From: Oreocharis arfaki
Lineage: Eukaryota > Chordata > Aves > Passeriformes > Paramythiidae
Direction: 5' to 3'
Length of the DNA stretch: 64,000 nucleotides
Assembly: GCA_013398015.1 (NCBI GenBank)
Contig: VZRR01004510.1
Coordinates: 403,099 to 467,098, forward strand
Of the stretch, positions 28,830-41,100 are shown piece after piece; positions within the stretch are counted from its first letter, which is position 1; the number at the start of each line of letters is the position of its first letter. A program made the position numbers and the translations under genes. Under the pieces are notes generated by a model. It saw only the letters and a program-made list of their open reading frames with translations. It was not told where the DNA came from and ran no database searches.

Positions 28830-29200
28830 TGTGGGCACAGGAACAACTTTTGGAGACTCCTGGCTTCCCAGCTGGCATAGCTGGGCTCAGTGTGGAGGTG
28901 ACAAGTAGCGTCTCTCGAGCGGACGCTACGGCGCATTGGACTCCCCGCAGCACCTCTGGTGCCCAGCCCCAGCCCGGGCAACACCACTTGAAGCAAAGTA
29001 GCCCCTCTGGAGAGTGTGGGAGAACTGGGACAACACCATAACCCTCTGCAAAGGCGTGGGTGAAAACTTCATGGTGGTGGTGTATTGACAAGGGGGCTGT
29101 GAGAGGAGATGGGAATGAGACAAACGCCGTCAACAAATCCCCGCCACCATTCACCCTTGCCTGATGGCCAGAGCCAGCCCAAAGCTCCAGAGAAAAACAG
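28830..29200. other. isolated GC-rich patch
   Basis: About 370 bases are clearly richer in G+C than the surrounding DNA, with several CpGs around 28,908-28,935 and 28,970-28,980. Overlapping open frames occur on both strands (for example 28,829-29,041 plus and 28,819-29,154 minus), as expected when stop codons are depleted by composition, so none is favoured as coding. It could be a small CpG-island-like regulatory element, an exon of an unseen transcript or a decayed insertion. I do not recognise it. Confidence 0.4.
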
Positions 29201-30219
29201 CCCGTTTCAAAAGTTCCGGAAGTTCTGGTTTAGGTAATACAGCAATATGACGAGAAGGATCTGCTTACTTTGCAGCCTTGTGGGTTTTAACATACTCATA
29301 TACAACATAATTTCACCTTTTGTAGGAAGGAGACTTCACATGTTTTCCACGTTTGATAAAAAAACATAGAAACTTTAAGAGGGAAAAACTTTTTGCTTTT
29401 AAGGATGCTACTTGTTAAACAACAAACTCCCTGCCATCATCAGAGAGGCACGACAGCTATTGATTAATTGCTGTAAGCACTTCTTTTCTCTTGACTACAG
29501 TAACAGAATTCACAGCCATTGAATATTTCCAGTGTGTATAGGTACAACACGACAACATGTTTTTCCCCTTATACTTATGAGTTAATTATGCTATAACCAG
29601 GCCTGAACAAGAAATTAATACAATACAATAAAATAAAAAAGTTAAGAGGACGTCAGACTGACTTTTGCAACAGTTGTGAAGGCACAGGTATCTCACACAA
29701 ACGTGAAGTTACCCTGTATTTCAAGTCTAGTTTGAAAAGCATGTGAAGAAACTGTAACTGTACCTTGAGAGGAGACACTCTTTTTCCTGTATAAATATTG
29801 TTTAAAGTGTATTTTATACACCTACAGACATATCACATTGCACAGACAGATATTCCTATCCTATCAGGGAGCTTCATGTTTAAGTAACTCAACCAGATAC
29901 TCAGTGCCTCCTAAATTATAAAGCCATAAATGCTTGTTAAAGCTCCCTGAGAAGTAGTAAATATTTTGTAAACTACTTTCATATTTAAGATCTCTGGACA
30001 GAAAGAGACAGAAAAACAATTCCTCGCCTCTATAAAGGTACCAATCAAACACACTATGCACGTAAACACCGCAAGATGCTTGGTGGGAGACTGTGTATGT
30101 GTTCGTGCGTGTGTTAATTAACTCCTTGAATGCATACGATGAGCCAGCCACCCAGAATTAGTAATGCCAAACTCCCAATTTGATTCAAATGCAATGAATA
30201 CAACAGTCGAACTGTGCAG

Positions 30220-30440
30220 GCTGGTGTGTCACTCATCAGCTCTCTCATTGGGGCTTTCGCCTTCCAAGACTAGCTCACAATTTCAGCAACTGGTAAATTA
30301 TTGAGACGTTCATTAAAATCTGTAATCTGTAACAGTCAACTTCTTCCTAGCCAAGCAGAAGCACAACAAATTAAATTAGTGCATGCAGGACATTAATGAA
30401 TAGTCTGCAAACACATTAATTCCTTTGGACTTATCTCAGA
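30220..30440. promoter_or_regulatory. candidate conserved non-coding element
   Basis: The segment holds repeated ATTA/TAAT cores (GGTAAATTATTGAG, AAATTAAATTAGTGCATGC, GACATTAATGAATAG, ACATTAATTCC) in non-repetitive sequence about 4 kb left of the CpG island. The clustering suggests homeodomain or POU factor binding, but no alignment supports it here. Confidence 0.25.
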
Positions 30441-31528
30441 AATAAAACTCTGTTAATTTTTGTCACTGCGAAAAACTACTATCTGCAGCTTTACACTGGC
30501 ACTCTATTTATTCTTCAAATCCCAGACCCCTAGAATCACAAACATAAGCAATGAAATCCTTTTCTCAAAATGTCTCAATGAAGTTAAAAGCTATGCAGAC
30601 CGATAGTAAAGCAACCTTTTAAATAAAAGAATAATCACTTTTACTTCTACAGGTAGATTTTGGGAGAGTGGGACATCATTCTGAGCAAGCCGTAATAGAA
30701 AGTTATTATTCTTTCTCCAAAATTCTCAGCAAATGCAGCAGAATAAAGCTTTTAGGGTAACTTTAGCTAAGAAAAGCACTTAGGAATACGCAAAGTTTCA
30801 TTTTAAGAAAATGACTTCTCCATTTGACAGTGTTGGTACAACCCCAAAATAAATTCAGTGGGAGTCTGAAATGACTCGTGCAGTGCAGCAGTGAAGCAGC
30901 TAAGTATATTTTTTTCCTCGCAGCAGAGGCTTGCTTTACATCCTTGAGCCTTTCCTTTCTACAAGCTATTCACTAGAACAGAGAACGTTCTGAGAGCACA
31001 CTACTGGTGACTGCCAATGTTGAACTTCTTCTACTGTCCCCATCCCCACTACTCCCATCTCTGCCTTTTGTCTTTTCTAGCTCTGCATTTTTATCCTACG
31101 GAGGCACTAACCTATCCTTCCTTCTTCTACAAGCAGTGCATACCACTTTACCTTGAACTGGCATGTTAAAAATAAAAATGAAAAAAAGTAAAGGAAATTA
31201 CGAAAAAGAGAAAGGATGTCACTCTGTCCAGATGCCTAGCATAGCCTCTCAGTCTACAGGGAAATGTAAATATGCAGTAATTAATTTGGGTTTAAGAACA
31301 TTTCATACACTAGAGATATTGTTAAGCAGTCACTTTATCTATTTTTCATTAATCAGATTTTATTAAGACACTAAAACTTTACGTTGGGCATTTCTGAGTT
31401 TTTATCATCTTTAAATTTCCCAGCTGTCTGCGATGGTTCTGGCCACATTGGCTCTACCCTTTCCTCAGTGAAATAAACTTTCTTTCTATTGTGGCCAGAC
31501 TTGTTATATTTAAGTATAATGACCCAAC

Positions 31529-31547
31529 TTTTTTTTTTTTTTTTTTT
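31529..31547. repeat. poly-T tract
   Basis: A run of 19 T followed by AAATAAAAG. It could be a simple repeat or, on the minus strand, the poly-A tail of a small retroposed sequence. I see no recognisable retroposon body on the minus-strand upstream side (to the right). Confidence 0.8.
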
Positions 31548-34500
31548 AAATAAAAGAGAAAAATCAAACAACAAAAGACTCATTCTTTTCAAGACCTTTA
31601 GAGCCAATTCAGGGTGGCACAGGCGCTCAAACAGCACATCCAAGAAGTTACCCTTTCCCTGTGTAACACATGGATTCCAGTTATAATTTCTACAACGTTG
31701 CTGCAAACATCATCCCCCTCATCATACGCATTCTGATGCTCCTCTCAATCAAGCAGCTGAACCACCACAAACAGAAATAAAGGCATGCAAAGAACTTCTC
31801 GGGAAAGGACGAAAACCCTCACGTTTTTGGCACGGTAATTAATTATACATGTTAATTCACAAAACCTACTGCAATTTACCAGTGATGCTGAATGAATTAA
31901 TGAATGTTTATTCGTCTCATACTGAGGATCATTTTCATTCTAAGTGTGTACCGTAAATTCCCCGTGCTAATGGTCACAGACCCAGAAGAGAAGTCCTCTG
32001 AATTCAGCTCTCTTCAGCTGGGGTGACTGAAAGTTTCTGAAGTGTTCGCAGTTTACTGAGATACACTGAAATATCACGGGAAAGACAATGGGGAAAAAGG
32101 AACAACCTCCTGAGAGACATACCTCCTGAGGATGCTCTGAGATCTGAACTGCAAACAACTTTGCCTGACAAATCTTTACTTCCTTGTCATTTGCTATTCA
32201 AGTTTAAAAACGAATAGTGGGAGATGGATAATAGTAACAGAACTGAAGTGGGACATGCAGATGCCCCATTGCTGGACCCCAAGCGACTGCAGAAATGTGC
32301 TCCAAGAACTGTATTGACTGAGAATCCAAGAAAAGAACTTGCCATAAAAGTCTAAAAAACAATGATCTGTGCATCATGCATACACACACATCAACTCTGC
32401 AGGCATTTGTGTGTCTGAGGATCTCTGTGCAAGAGAAAGTGTGTCCTCGTGGCTGTTCCCTGACAAACACACGTTTAACATGGACAGTGTCTGGGTCTGT
32501 GTATGTGTGTGTAACTATAGTCAAACACACACAATGTAAACAAATGGTAATGATTAACAAAGATACTGGTCTGTATCCCCAATTTCAACTGCAGAGGGAA
32601 AATTGTTTCAAAAAAAATTTTCAAAAAAATTGCATGTCCTGAGGTTTGTTTTTATTGCTTCCCATTATCTGCATGGCAAAAGGAGAGCAGCGTATTGATT
32701 ATTCAACTAGAATGTTTACAAGAGCAAAGCTGGAATCTCTGAAAATGAAACATATGCCTAGGGGCAAAAAAAAGAGAAGAGAGTAGAGAAGCTCACTCTA
32801 AGGATGCTGGTTGCCCCAAATGATTTTTTTATATATAAAATTTATATAAATATCTATATTTCTAATGCAGAGAGACTTCAGCTAAAAAAAAAAGTTCCCC
32901 AACAGGAAAATGAAAGGACTTCATTCTGCTTCAGAGAGCTTACAAGCATTGTGTACATCACAAAGTTCAAAGAATAATCGAAATTGCTTACTTATAAATT
33001 TCTATATATAATCTTAGTGAAGTACATTAAATATTTGAATCTATTGATTGTATGAAAAAGACAAATACATGATCATGATGACAAATACAGATCAAATTTG
33101 ACATCAGAAACAGTAACAGTTTCCTCAGGTAGTTGAACTAAGTTAATACAGTGCACGTGAACAAAACCAATTTTGTTCTATTACTGTAATGATAACAAAC
33201 CAAAGGAAAACGCCAAGCATTCCAAGTATAGAAAATTAATTGCATTAAAGACAACCTTGGAGTAGAGCAACCAAGCCAATTCGACTTTCTAGCAAGAAAG
33301 CGTTCTAGTTTCAGAACAAGGATTGAAAGTGTTAAAATAGTTCTTTTCTGCATTTCCAAATTCTACTTTTCTCCAATCTTTTAATTCAAGTGTTCTTTCC
33401 TGTCCTTCCTTTGCATGCGTGTTCCTCAGCCCACTTAAAATGTTTTTATCTTTCCTTCTTTTCTATGCCTTTACTATCAAATCCAGTAGGTTTGAACGAT
33501 GAACAGCTTGACTTAGCATATTTTTAACCAGCTGGTCTAGCACCTAGCTTGTATTGCATAGTCAGATACAACCAAATGTTTATACAGGAGGTAGCTTTCA
33601 CAAAGATGAGAAAAACCTCAGTAACACGCATCCTGGCATTCTTTCATTTACTGCTTAGAAATGAAAGTTTGGATTGTTTACTGCAGCCGCACAAGGGGCA
33701 ATTAATAACCTTTTAAAAAGAAGCCGGAGGGAAGGGATGCGGTACCATCAATGGACGTATGCACAAGCGCCTGAGAAAACGCTTCCAAACCTCGTAGGAG
33801 AACCAAATCATATGAAGTAAGTACTAAACTCTCGGAGGTCACAAGCCGTCACCAATGACAGCAAAAACTTAATTCCAAGCAGGGAAAGCTCCTGCTTCGG
33901 GCAGGGGGAGATGGGCACATCTACGTCATACCCGAAGCCCGCTCGTCATACCCAGACCCCGCTCTTGACAGTCCGCGAGAGAAGCGACGGCCAAAACTTG
34001 GAGGCAAGAGTTTCACTTTTGTCCTCTCTTTTTCTGGGTTTTTTTTCCCTCTCTCCTCAGGCAGAAAGATGTTCTTCTGACGGAGGGCTGGGATGTTAAC
34101 TTGCCTAAAAATAATAGCTCCTGCTAGATCAACAAAAGGTCATGTGCTCGGCAGAGCGCCTTCCCAAGTTTGACGGGAGCGTGAGGTTGGAAGTTGAATC
34201 CCCCGCCTGGCGGCCACCGGGCATCCTCTGACCGCTTCCCGGGGAGTCCCCGGACAGGAGCGGGGGGGCTCTGCCCAGGAAGGTGGCTCTGCAGGCCGGT
34301 GGGGTAGGGGAGGGTGTGCAGGAGGAGGGCATGGCAGCCTCTGCGGCCGCGGAACAAAGCTGCGCGCCGCGGGCGCACGGCCCGGGGGCTTGGCGGCGCC
34401 CGCCACCCTGGTCACTGACACGGCGCTGGAGCAGCCGAGGTACCGCGGGGGGGGACGCGGACGGGCACGGGGGGAGCATCTCTCCGGCCTCCTGCCGCCG

Positions 34501-34621
34501 AGTGCCGGAGTTGCGCGCCCGTCCCCGCGTGTCCGTGTGCCCGCTGCTCATCCGCGCACACGCGCGCGAACAGGCGTGCTCGGATAGATTAAAAAAATAA
34601 TAAAAATAATAATACAACAAA

Positions 34622-34912
34622 NNNNNNNNNNNNNNNNNNNNNNNNNNNNNNNNNNNNNNNNNNNNNNNNNNNNNNNNNNNNNNNNNNNNNNNNNNNNNNN
34701 NNNNNNNNNNNNNNNNNNNNNNNNNNNNNNNNNNNNNNNNNNNNNNNNNNNNNNNNNNNNNNNNNNNNNNNNNNNNNNNNNNNNNNNNNNNNNNNNNNNN
34801 NNNNNNNNNNNNNNNNNNNNNNNNNNNNNNNNNNNNNNNNNNNNNNNNNNNNNNNNNNNNNNNNNNNNNNNNNNNNNNNNNNNNNNNNNNNNNNNNNNNN
34901 NNNNNNNNNNNN
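34622..34912. other. assembly gap (291 N)
   Basis: A run of 291 N inside the CpG island, flanked on the left by an A/T-rich low-complexity stretch and on the right by GGGGGGGG and purine-rich sequence. It is probably a GC-rich or homopolymer region that failed to sequence, so a first exon could be hidden in it. Open frames that run through the Ns are artefacts. Confidence 0.98.
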
Positions 34913-35579
34913 GGGGGGGGAGGAGGGGAAAAAAAACAAAAAGCAGTCCGACAATCCACCTAAACCGGCAAACCAGGAGCAAATCCCCTGCGCTGAGGAA
35001 GATCAGTGGAGAAAGAAGATAAAACAAGAGCAGACTGATTAAATTGAAACAGTTATCAACTCTCGGAGTTGAAATAGGGGAGAAGAGATTAGACACATAA
35101 AAATGTTACCAAAGGCATTTGTGCTCCGAAGAATTTTCATTCCTTTCCCCCCACCCTTCCCGATCTCTCGCTTTCTCTCTCCCTCTTTCTGTCTCTTTGG
35201 GTAGGGGAAAAAAAAAAAACCACCAAAACCACCCCGCAAAACAATCAGGCATTGTTCTGAGGGAAGAAAAGCAACTTTGACAGATTGAAATATAGCAGAG
35301 GCCCCTTCAAGGAAACCTGTAAACAACTTGTCACTCACTCTGTCGGTCTCACTGTTAGCTCTTGCTTTCCACAAAGTGCTGCGAACCGTCCTGGCAACAA
35401 ACCCAAAGTTTCCTCAGCTCCAATCTCCATCAAACAGCCCTGTTGTGTGCAAGGGAAAAGGTAGCCACATGCCAAAACAGCGGGCGCGCACACGAACGCG
35501 CACACACACGGATCTTCAAACAACAACAAAAATAAACTTTCCGTTCGTCTGTTATGGATTTTCTCGTTTTCTACTTAAT

Positions 35580-35606
35580 CCCCCCCCCCCCCTTTTTTTC
35601 CCCCCA
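35580..35606. repeat. poly-C / poly-T / poly-C tract
   Basis: Thirteen C, seven T and a further C run within the CpG island. It is a polypyrimidine homopolymer tract of uncertain true length. Confidence 0.8.
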
Positions 35607-36080
35607 CTCTCTGGGCGAGCAATAGAAGTCCCTCGGTCGTGGCTCCTTCTCATTTCCCATGCCCAGACAACCCCTGCTAACAAGGTGGACGACGCGCGGC
35701 TGCAGAGTCCCTCGGCTGGCTGGCGGAGGGCAGCCTCCGCCGCACTTCCTATTATTCAGATAAAAATCTGACAAGCGAGGAAGGCGAGCAGGTAACGGGC
35801 CTCGGACACGCGGGGACGGAGGCGCCGGCAGCCCCCGCATCCCGCCTCGGGTACTCTCGCATCCCGCTCCGCTCCGGCGGGAACGGCTGTTCCCGAGCCC
35901 ACTCCGGCGGGGAGAGGGGGCAGCGGCCGGGAGAACGCCGCGGGGAAATTCCCGTCCGAGCCGCGGGGATTAGCCGGGGGCTACTCTGGAAGTGGAGCGC
36001 ACAATGCCTCAGTAGTCTGCGCGGCCCGTGTCCGGCCTGGCACTGAACTCGCAGTAAGGGGAGGGAGGGGAAAGAAAAAA

Positions 36081-37329
36081 AAGAGAAAAAAATTTGGGCT
36101 CCCTGTTCTTTCACATACATGTGCATACACACCCACTCAGGACCACGTATCTATACTCCATTCTTTCCAGTTGCCCTCCCCTAATTCTCTTCTCTTCCCC
36201 CCCCCCCCTTTAATCTGCAGCTGGACAACACCAAGGGCCTTTAAAACCCACATGGTTTTGACCCCACAATAATTTGATTAGGTCCTTTGCCCCCCTCTCA
36301 TCCCTGCCTCCCAGCGACATGGAGATAGCAAGTTTACTTTTCAAAATATATACACATATTTTCACAGAGCATCCATGAAACTTTCAACATTTTCATGCCC
36401 ACTGGCTTAAGAAAAATGCCAAATAGAAAATCTTATTATTTTTAATATCCAACAGCTACACTATTTAATTTGTTGCTTTTCACTCTCAGTGCATGTGTTA
36501 GAAACCAGCAGAGGCCAGTCAGTCCAGTGTTGGTATAAAGGCATTATCAGCTGGAATTCTGGGCTGATCGCTTTAATCACGAGGAGCAAACCCACTCGCA
36601 ACTTCTGCGCATCATCGCTGAGGAGCCCCCGACCCAACCACGGAACAAAACGCCGCAGCCGAGTTTGTGAAGGCACCGTCGTTATGGTTCATAAAGGAGG
36701 ATCTGCAAAGGCAGCCTCCAGCCTGCCTTCCACCACCACGGCACTCCGAGCCGAGCCGCACACAATCTGTCAACTTCTGGCATGAGGGAGATCTAATGGC
36801 TCCTCACTGTAGGGCAGGGTAAACCAACTTCCTTCGGTAGCCCCCAGCAAGTAATATTTTCCACAGAGGTCCATTCATCGGAGCCTGACAAACCTAGTTA
36901 ATATGTACAAGGATTTTTCATTTGTTATTTAGTAGCTATCCATTTTAGGACAGCCATGAAGTAGACTTTGAAAAGGCAGCAGACGATTAAAAAGAACAAT
37001 TCCAAATACTTTCTCTTTCATCTGAGGGTCTCCAACTATGTTAAGTCTCACATTACTCCTCTGCAGGTAATAAATATAATTAGGGCCAATTCCAAAACTT
37101 TATTCGTACTGAAAAGTATCTCACTCTGCAGGGGCTCCATTCAAATCAGCAAATCTCTGTGTGGAGTAGGAGGCTACTTAGTAAGAGAATTTGGCCTCAA
37201 ATAAGGAAACCGAGATGCAGGCAGGCTTAGTAGCTTGCCCAAGTTGACACAGTTAGTCAACTCCAGCAAAAGGATGAGAAACAAAGATCCCACGTGCCTT
37301 GCAGTCAACGACAGCCCTTATGCTGCCGA

Positions 37330-37382
<53 letters not shown>

Positions 37383-37860
37383 TTGAGCTTTTTTCCCACA
37401 GAGACATTGTTTTTGAAATTTACTGTTTTGTTTCATTTCATTACATGCTTCATTTCTGTATTCACATTCTGTAGGACCCCTTTTCTTGGTGTTTCATTTT
37501 CCCCTTGATGCACCACTGCCCATCCATAAATGCTGTTCCTTCTGTCCCAACTCTTGCTTTGCTTCCCCTATTTCCTCACGCTTGGCCTTGGAAGAAGTGT
37601 ACAGAGTGAAGCTACACAGAAGCCACATCTGGAAGAAAATTAAGACCACCTTTTATTAAAAGAAGTCCAAATCTCAACCATTTGGGTAGAACAGGAATAC
37701 TGTATTTTGACTGCATGTTAGCTCCATTCAGCTCTAACCTCATATCCTTCTTCCAACTCGGCTCCACTCCACAACTGCCCTTCTTCTACCATGTCCCTCC
37801 TTTGCCTGTTCACATGGATTTACCCCTTCCAGTATAATTTCCTACTTGAGCTTTTTCAGG
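36081..37860. other. island flank, no gene seen
   Basis: Sequence to the right of the CpG island. It contains a 12-C tract at 36,197-36,208. A short stretch at 36,210-36,330 (CAGCTG E-box, CCTTTAAAACCC and AATAATTTGATTAGG) could be regulatory. The (AT)n microsatellite is listed separately. No exon is supported; the open frames around 36,489-36,785 and 37,235-37,508 have no splice support or protein-like composition. Confidence 0.5.
37333..37382. repeat. (AT)n microsatellite
   Basis: Twenty-two uninterrupted AT dinucleotides followed by GTATAT. It is likely to be length-polymorphic. Open frames reading through it as Ile-Tyr repeats are not coding. Confidence 0.95.
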
Positions 37861-37862
37861 AC

Positions 37863-37932
37863 AATGATCGCATACCACTCCCTCCCCCCCCCCCCCCCCN
37901 AATGACTGCCTCCCCCTCCCCCCCCCCCCCCC
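37863..37932. repeat. duplicated poly-C tract around a single N
   Basis: Two similar units, each beginning AATGA(T/C) and running through a C/T-rich segment into a long poly-C, are separated by one N at 37,900. The similarity of the units and the placement of the N suggest an assembly join in which the same locus is represented twice because reads failed in the homopolymer, rather than a genuine tandem duplication. Confidence 0.6.
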
Positions 37933-38029
37933 ACCTGGTATTATGCCTAGCACAGTGGGGCTCCTGGTTTGCTGGCTCTCAGCTAATATGATTATAAACC
38001 AGAGCAACCACCATCAACATCAGGAATTA

Positions 38030-38183
38030 TAGAAGAAGATATGGGCTAGACTAGGAAGAAGCAGAAAGAATAGGAGGAAAAAAAGAAAAATAGAAGTGTG
38101 GGAGAGAAAATGAAGATAACTGAGCCAAAGGGAGAGCTGAGAAGGGGAGAGGAAATGGAAGAAAGGAAGGAAATAGAGATCTC
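38030..38183 (+). repeat. polypurine (GA-rich) tract
   Basis: Around 150 bases are almost entirely A and G on the plus strand, with few pyrimidine interruptions, made of irregular GGAAGAAA-type units. It has no coding potential. Such tracts can form triplex DNA or act as nucleosome-excluding sequence. Confidence 0.7.
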
Positions 38184-41100
38184 TCCCCTGAATGGTTCTG
38201 ACATGAACTCTTCTTTTACTTAACCTAGTTTACAATTACTCTTACCCCAATAAATTTTGTGCTCAGGTACCTTCTTCCCCATTACCTTCATTTTATGTTT
38301 TCTGCAACTACTGAGCTCCCTCTCTCAGACGACTGGGTCCCCCCCCAGTCATAGAGTGGTGTCCAAAGAGGAGAAAAAAAAAAAACTTCCTGGTGCTGTG
38401 GTAGTAATATTTTACTACGGTATCCTTGTACTATACCGGATTATATGGATAAAAATATATTATTGGAATATAGACAGTTAAGTATAGACTTTCTGATAAA
38501 ACTATGTTCTCATACCAAGTTCAACTGCAATTGCAAGATGGAGATAAAGCAAGTTAAGTGGTTTGAGGGAATCTTGAAACCCTTCTAAAAATCATTTCAT
38601 ATTAACTTTTAGACTTGCTTTTTAGAAAGTGCCAGGACATGTCACAAAGGCTGCAAGCATATCAGAAAGTGGAAAAACTGAGAAATTCGGATAAATAAAC
38701 ACTAAGAAAGAAGAAAACGTACATAACAAGCAACTGTCCAGTTTTCAACAGAAGAAATTTTATCTTGTTCTGAAACTTTTGATTAGTAATAGGAAGCTCT
38801 GGTGCCCCTTTTTACTGAGTGGGTCATAGTTACAAAACCCACTTGCAACCTCCAGCATCCACATTCAATGCTCTCAATTCTTTCTTCTCAAACTGAGAAT
38901 TCACATACAAGTTCAAATATCTTTAACTGATGAGAAAGATGAAAACCCCCTTACTACTCCCCCAGCATTTCAGTGAATCTGCATTTCTCTTGTTTTGCTT
39001 CCTTTAAGGAGTGCTGAAAACAAAAAGTCCCAGTAAAAGAGCACAATCTGGGTCGAACTAAACAAAAAAAGATCTTTTTATTTGGATGAGGGGACACAAC
39101 TGAAATCATAAACTCCTATTAGAATTTTTGTGCTTAACTGATTTTTTTTCGCTATTGTGGTTCTCCAGTTCAAGAGGTGAACCAAAAAATCAATTCTCCA
39201 CCCAGCTCAAGTTAGAAATAACATAACTCTGGAATATTGCACAGGAAGAATCCTCAAGTCTTTACACAAGCATATTGGCAGAAGGAAAACCTTAAATGAA
39301 AAATTAATTTTTTTTTTAATCCTCAAATGATGGCACTTGAGTCTAGTGCCTTTGGCAGATACTGCAGTACCGTAAGCAAAGGAAGTTTCGGGGAGGAAAA
39401 AAAAGAGCTTTTTGGGTTTTGTTGTTTCCACTGTAGGTTTTAATAATAGAGACCTATGAAGTCCAAGGCAATGTAAGATGTTCCACAGAATGATTTACTG
39501 GAAAATTCTCACAGAAAATATGCAAAACTCTGAAGATCCTAAATGGATTTTCTTTTTTAGGCACACACTCCGAACAACTGTAGCATTAAGAATGAATCTG
39601 TAAGACTTCTAAGAAAGGGTGTTTTGGAACACGCTAGGGGAGAGTGAAGGAAGAATAGAGTGGGGTTGATGCATTTATTATGAAAAATATCTTGCAAATA
39701 ATGAGTGCTTACTTCAGAGCATGGAAATGTTTAGCTACAATGTAGTTTGGATCCTATGCTCAGGAACAGATTTTTCCTTCCAGTGTGCATGCCTAGCTGC
39801 CATTTCCATTAATGGGAATTTAGTACATGTGTCAAGAGGAGAAGTTAACTCTTAGAAATATAACTAATACATGCCTTTTTTAAAGAATGTAAATGCCACA
39901 TCAGGCATGTTCAGTGTTGGCAAAACTGAATGCTGAATATAGTATAGCAAAATCTGAGAAGGAGAAGGCGGTCTGGAGGACTGAAATTTCTGTGCTATTT
40001 AGAGTTTTTCAATTTACTGCATTTCTTCAAGGAAAAGTAAAACCATCTCATTTGTAAGTGGGAAGCCCTCATTTATCAGTTATTCACTTGCACTTTCAGC
40101 AGGGCCCTACCATCTGCAACCCTCCCTGTAAAAAAGGACTGATGCTACCCTTAAAAAGAAATCTGAACCTTCATCTAAATTCAAACTTCCCTGAATACCA
40201 CAGTAAAGTCCCTCTTTATTTTTTTAAAGGAGGTTGAAATTCACACTTTTATCTTGTCCACTCTGAATCAGCCAGGGTAAAGGAATCTCAACATTAATAT
40301 ATTTGCAAACTATAATATAAGTAGCGATTTTTAGAAATTAAAATAGTACACGTAAACACATTTAAAATTAAATTACATATCTATTTTAGCAGTTAGTAAA
40401 TTTAATTGTAAAATGGAAAAATATTAGTGAGATGACACAATCCTGATTTTGTGTCATGTGGTCGTCTCTCGCTCTCCCAACACCTTCTGTTTTGGGGGTT
40501 ATTACTGTTTTATTATTTCTGTATACTTTCAGTTACATACAGGGTCTCTTTACTGTTTGTCTTAGTATCCTTTGTCTGCACAGAAGTAGCTTGGACAAAA
40601 AAAATTAAACAAAACCAGGACCATTTAAAAAAAAACCAGTCATACAAAAGAGAGCATACCCATGGATAGGAACTGTGCTTGAAATTATTTAAGAAGCTAA
40701 CTGGATTGCAAATTTACAGTTCCTCGTTAGGGCTCTGAACATAAAACGTTACTAAAATAGGAACCTGTTGCTCTGAGTCTTTTTTAAAAAATGTTCTTTC
40801 TTCAGTGTAGTTATCTGGCATGGAACATCCCATCCCAACTGAAGCCCACAACCTCACAGTGTCCCTGCTCTGCCTCCTTCCTGGTCACAGAGATGATTCC
40901 TTTGAGTGACACGTTTGTTTACTGCCAGCACCCATCCAACCTTCAGCCTCTCCAATGACAATGCCAGCAAGAAGGTTCTCCCTCAGTGTCGCTCCAATGA
41001 CTGCTGTGAACATGTAAATAAACGCAACAATGATCCCAAATCATTTCATACAGAAAACCAACTCCCAGGAAAGGGAAATGACTCTCTTTTTTCCTAGTGC

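Larger units (their letters stand above)
29201..33880. other. AT-rich DNA with possible enhancers, no gene seen
   Basis: About 4.7 kb of AT-rich DNA upstream of the CpG island. There is no supportable exon. It contains a 19-base poly-T (31,529-31,547) and stretches dense in TAAT/ATTA cores (30,220-30,440 and 31,830-31,950). CA/TG-rich sequence around 32,376-32,540 gives rise to open frames on both strands, which I do not consider coding. Confidence 0.5.
33880..36080. promoter_or_regulatory. CpG island / promoter region
   Basis: This is the only sustained GC- and CpG-rich region in the window. The densest parts are 34,140-34,570 and 35,680-36,060, with GC boxes and CCGCGG/GCGCGC motifs. It is interrupted by an N gap. 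In birds such islands mark promoters of widely expressed or developmental genes. No TATA box or recognisable coding first exon is seen. A good plus-strand splice donor, GAGCAG|GTAACG, lies at 35,791/35,792, and a second candidate, CGCA|GTAAGG, lies near 36,052. A non-coding or 5'-UTR first exon on the plus strand is therefore possible. The target gene may lie in this window, outside it, or be a long non-coding RNA. Confidence 0.8.

Noticed and set aside
32204..32642. 118-codon minus and 88-codon plus frames
   Set aside because: They overlap across CA/TG-rich sequence with Cys/Val/His-rich translations and show no protein family.
34129..34959. 276-codon minus-strand open frame across the CpG island
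   Set aside because: Over a third of it is N, and the rest is CpG-rich sequence in which stops are rare in every frame.
35328..36132. Open frames of 126-147 codons in the right half of the CpG island
   Set aside because: Several frames on both strands are open at once, with Pro/Arg/Ala-rich translations expected from composition; no recognised domain.
37235..37508. Open frames with Ile-Tyr repeats
   Set aside because: They read through the (AT)n microsatellite.
37791..38007. Proline- and glycine-rich open frames
   Set aside because: They are translations of the poly-C tracts and cross an N.
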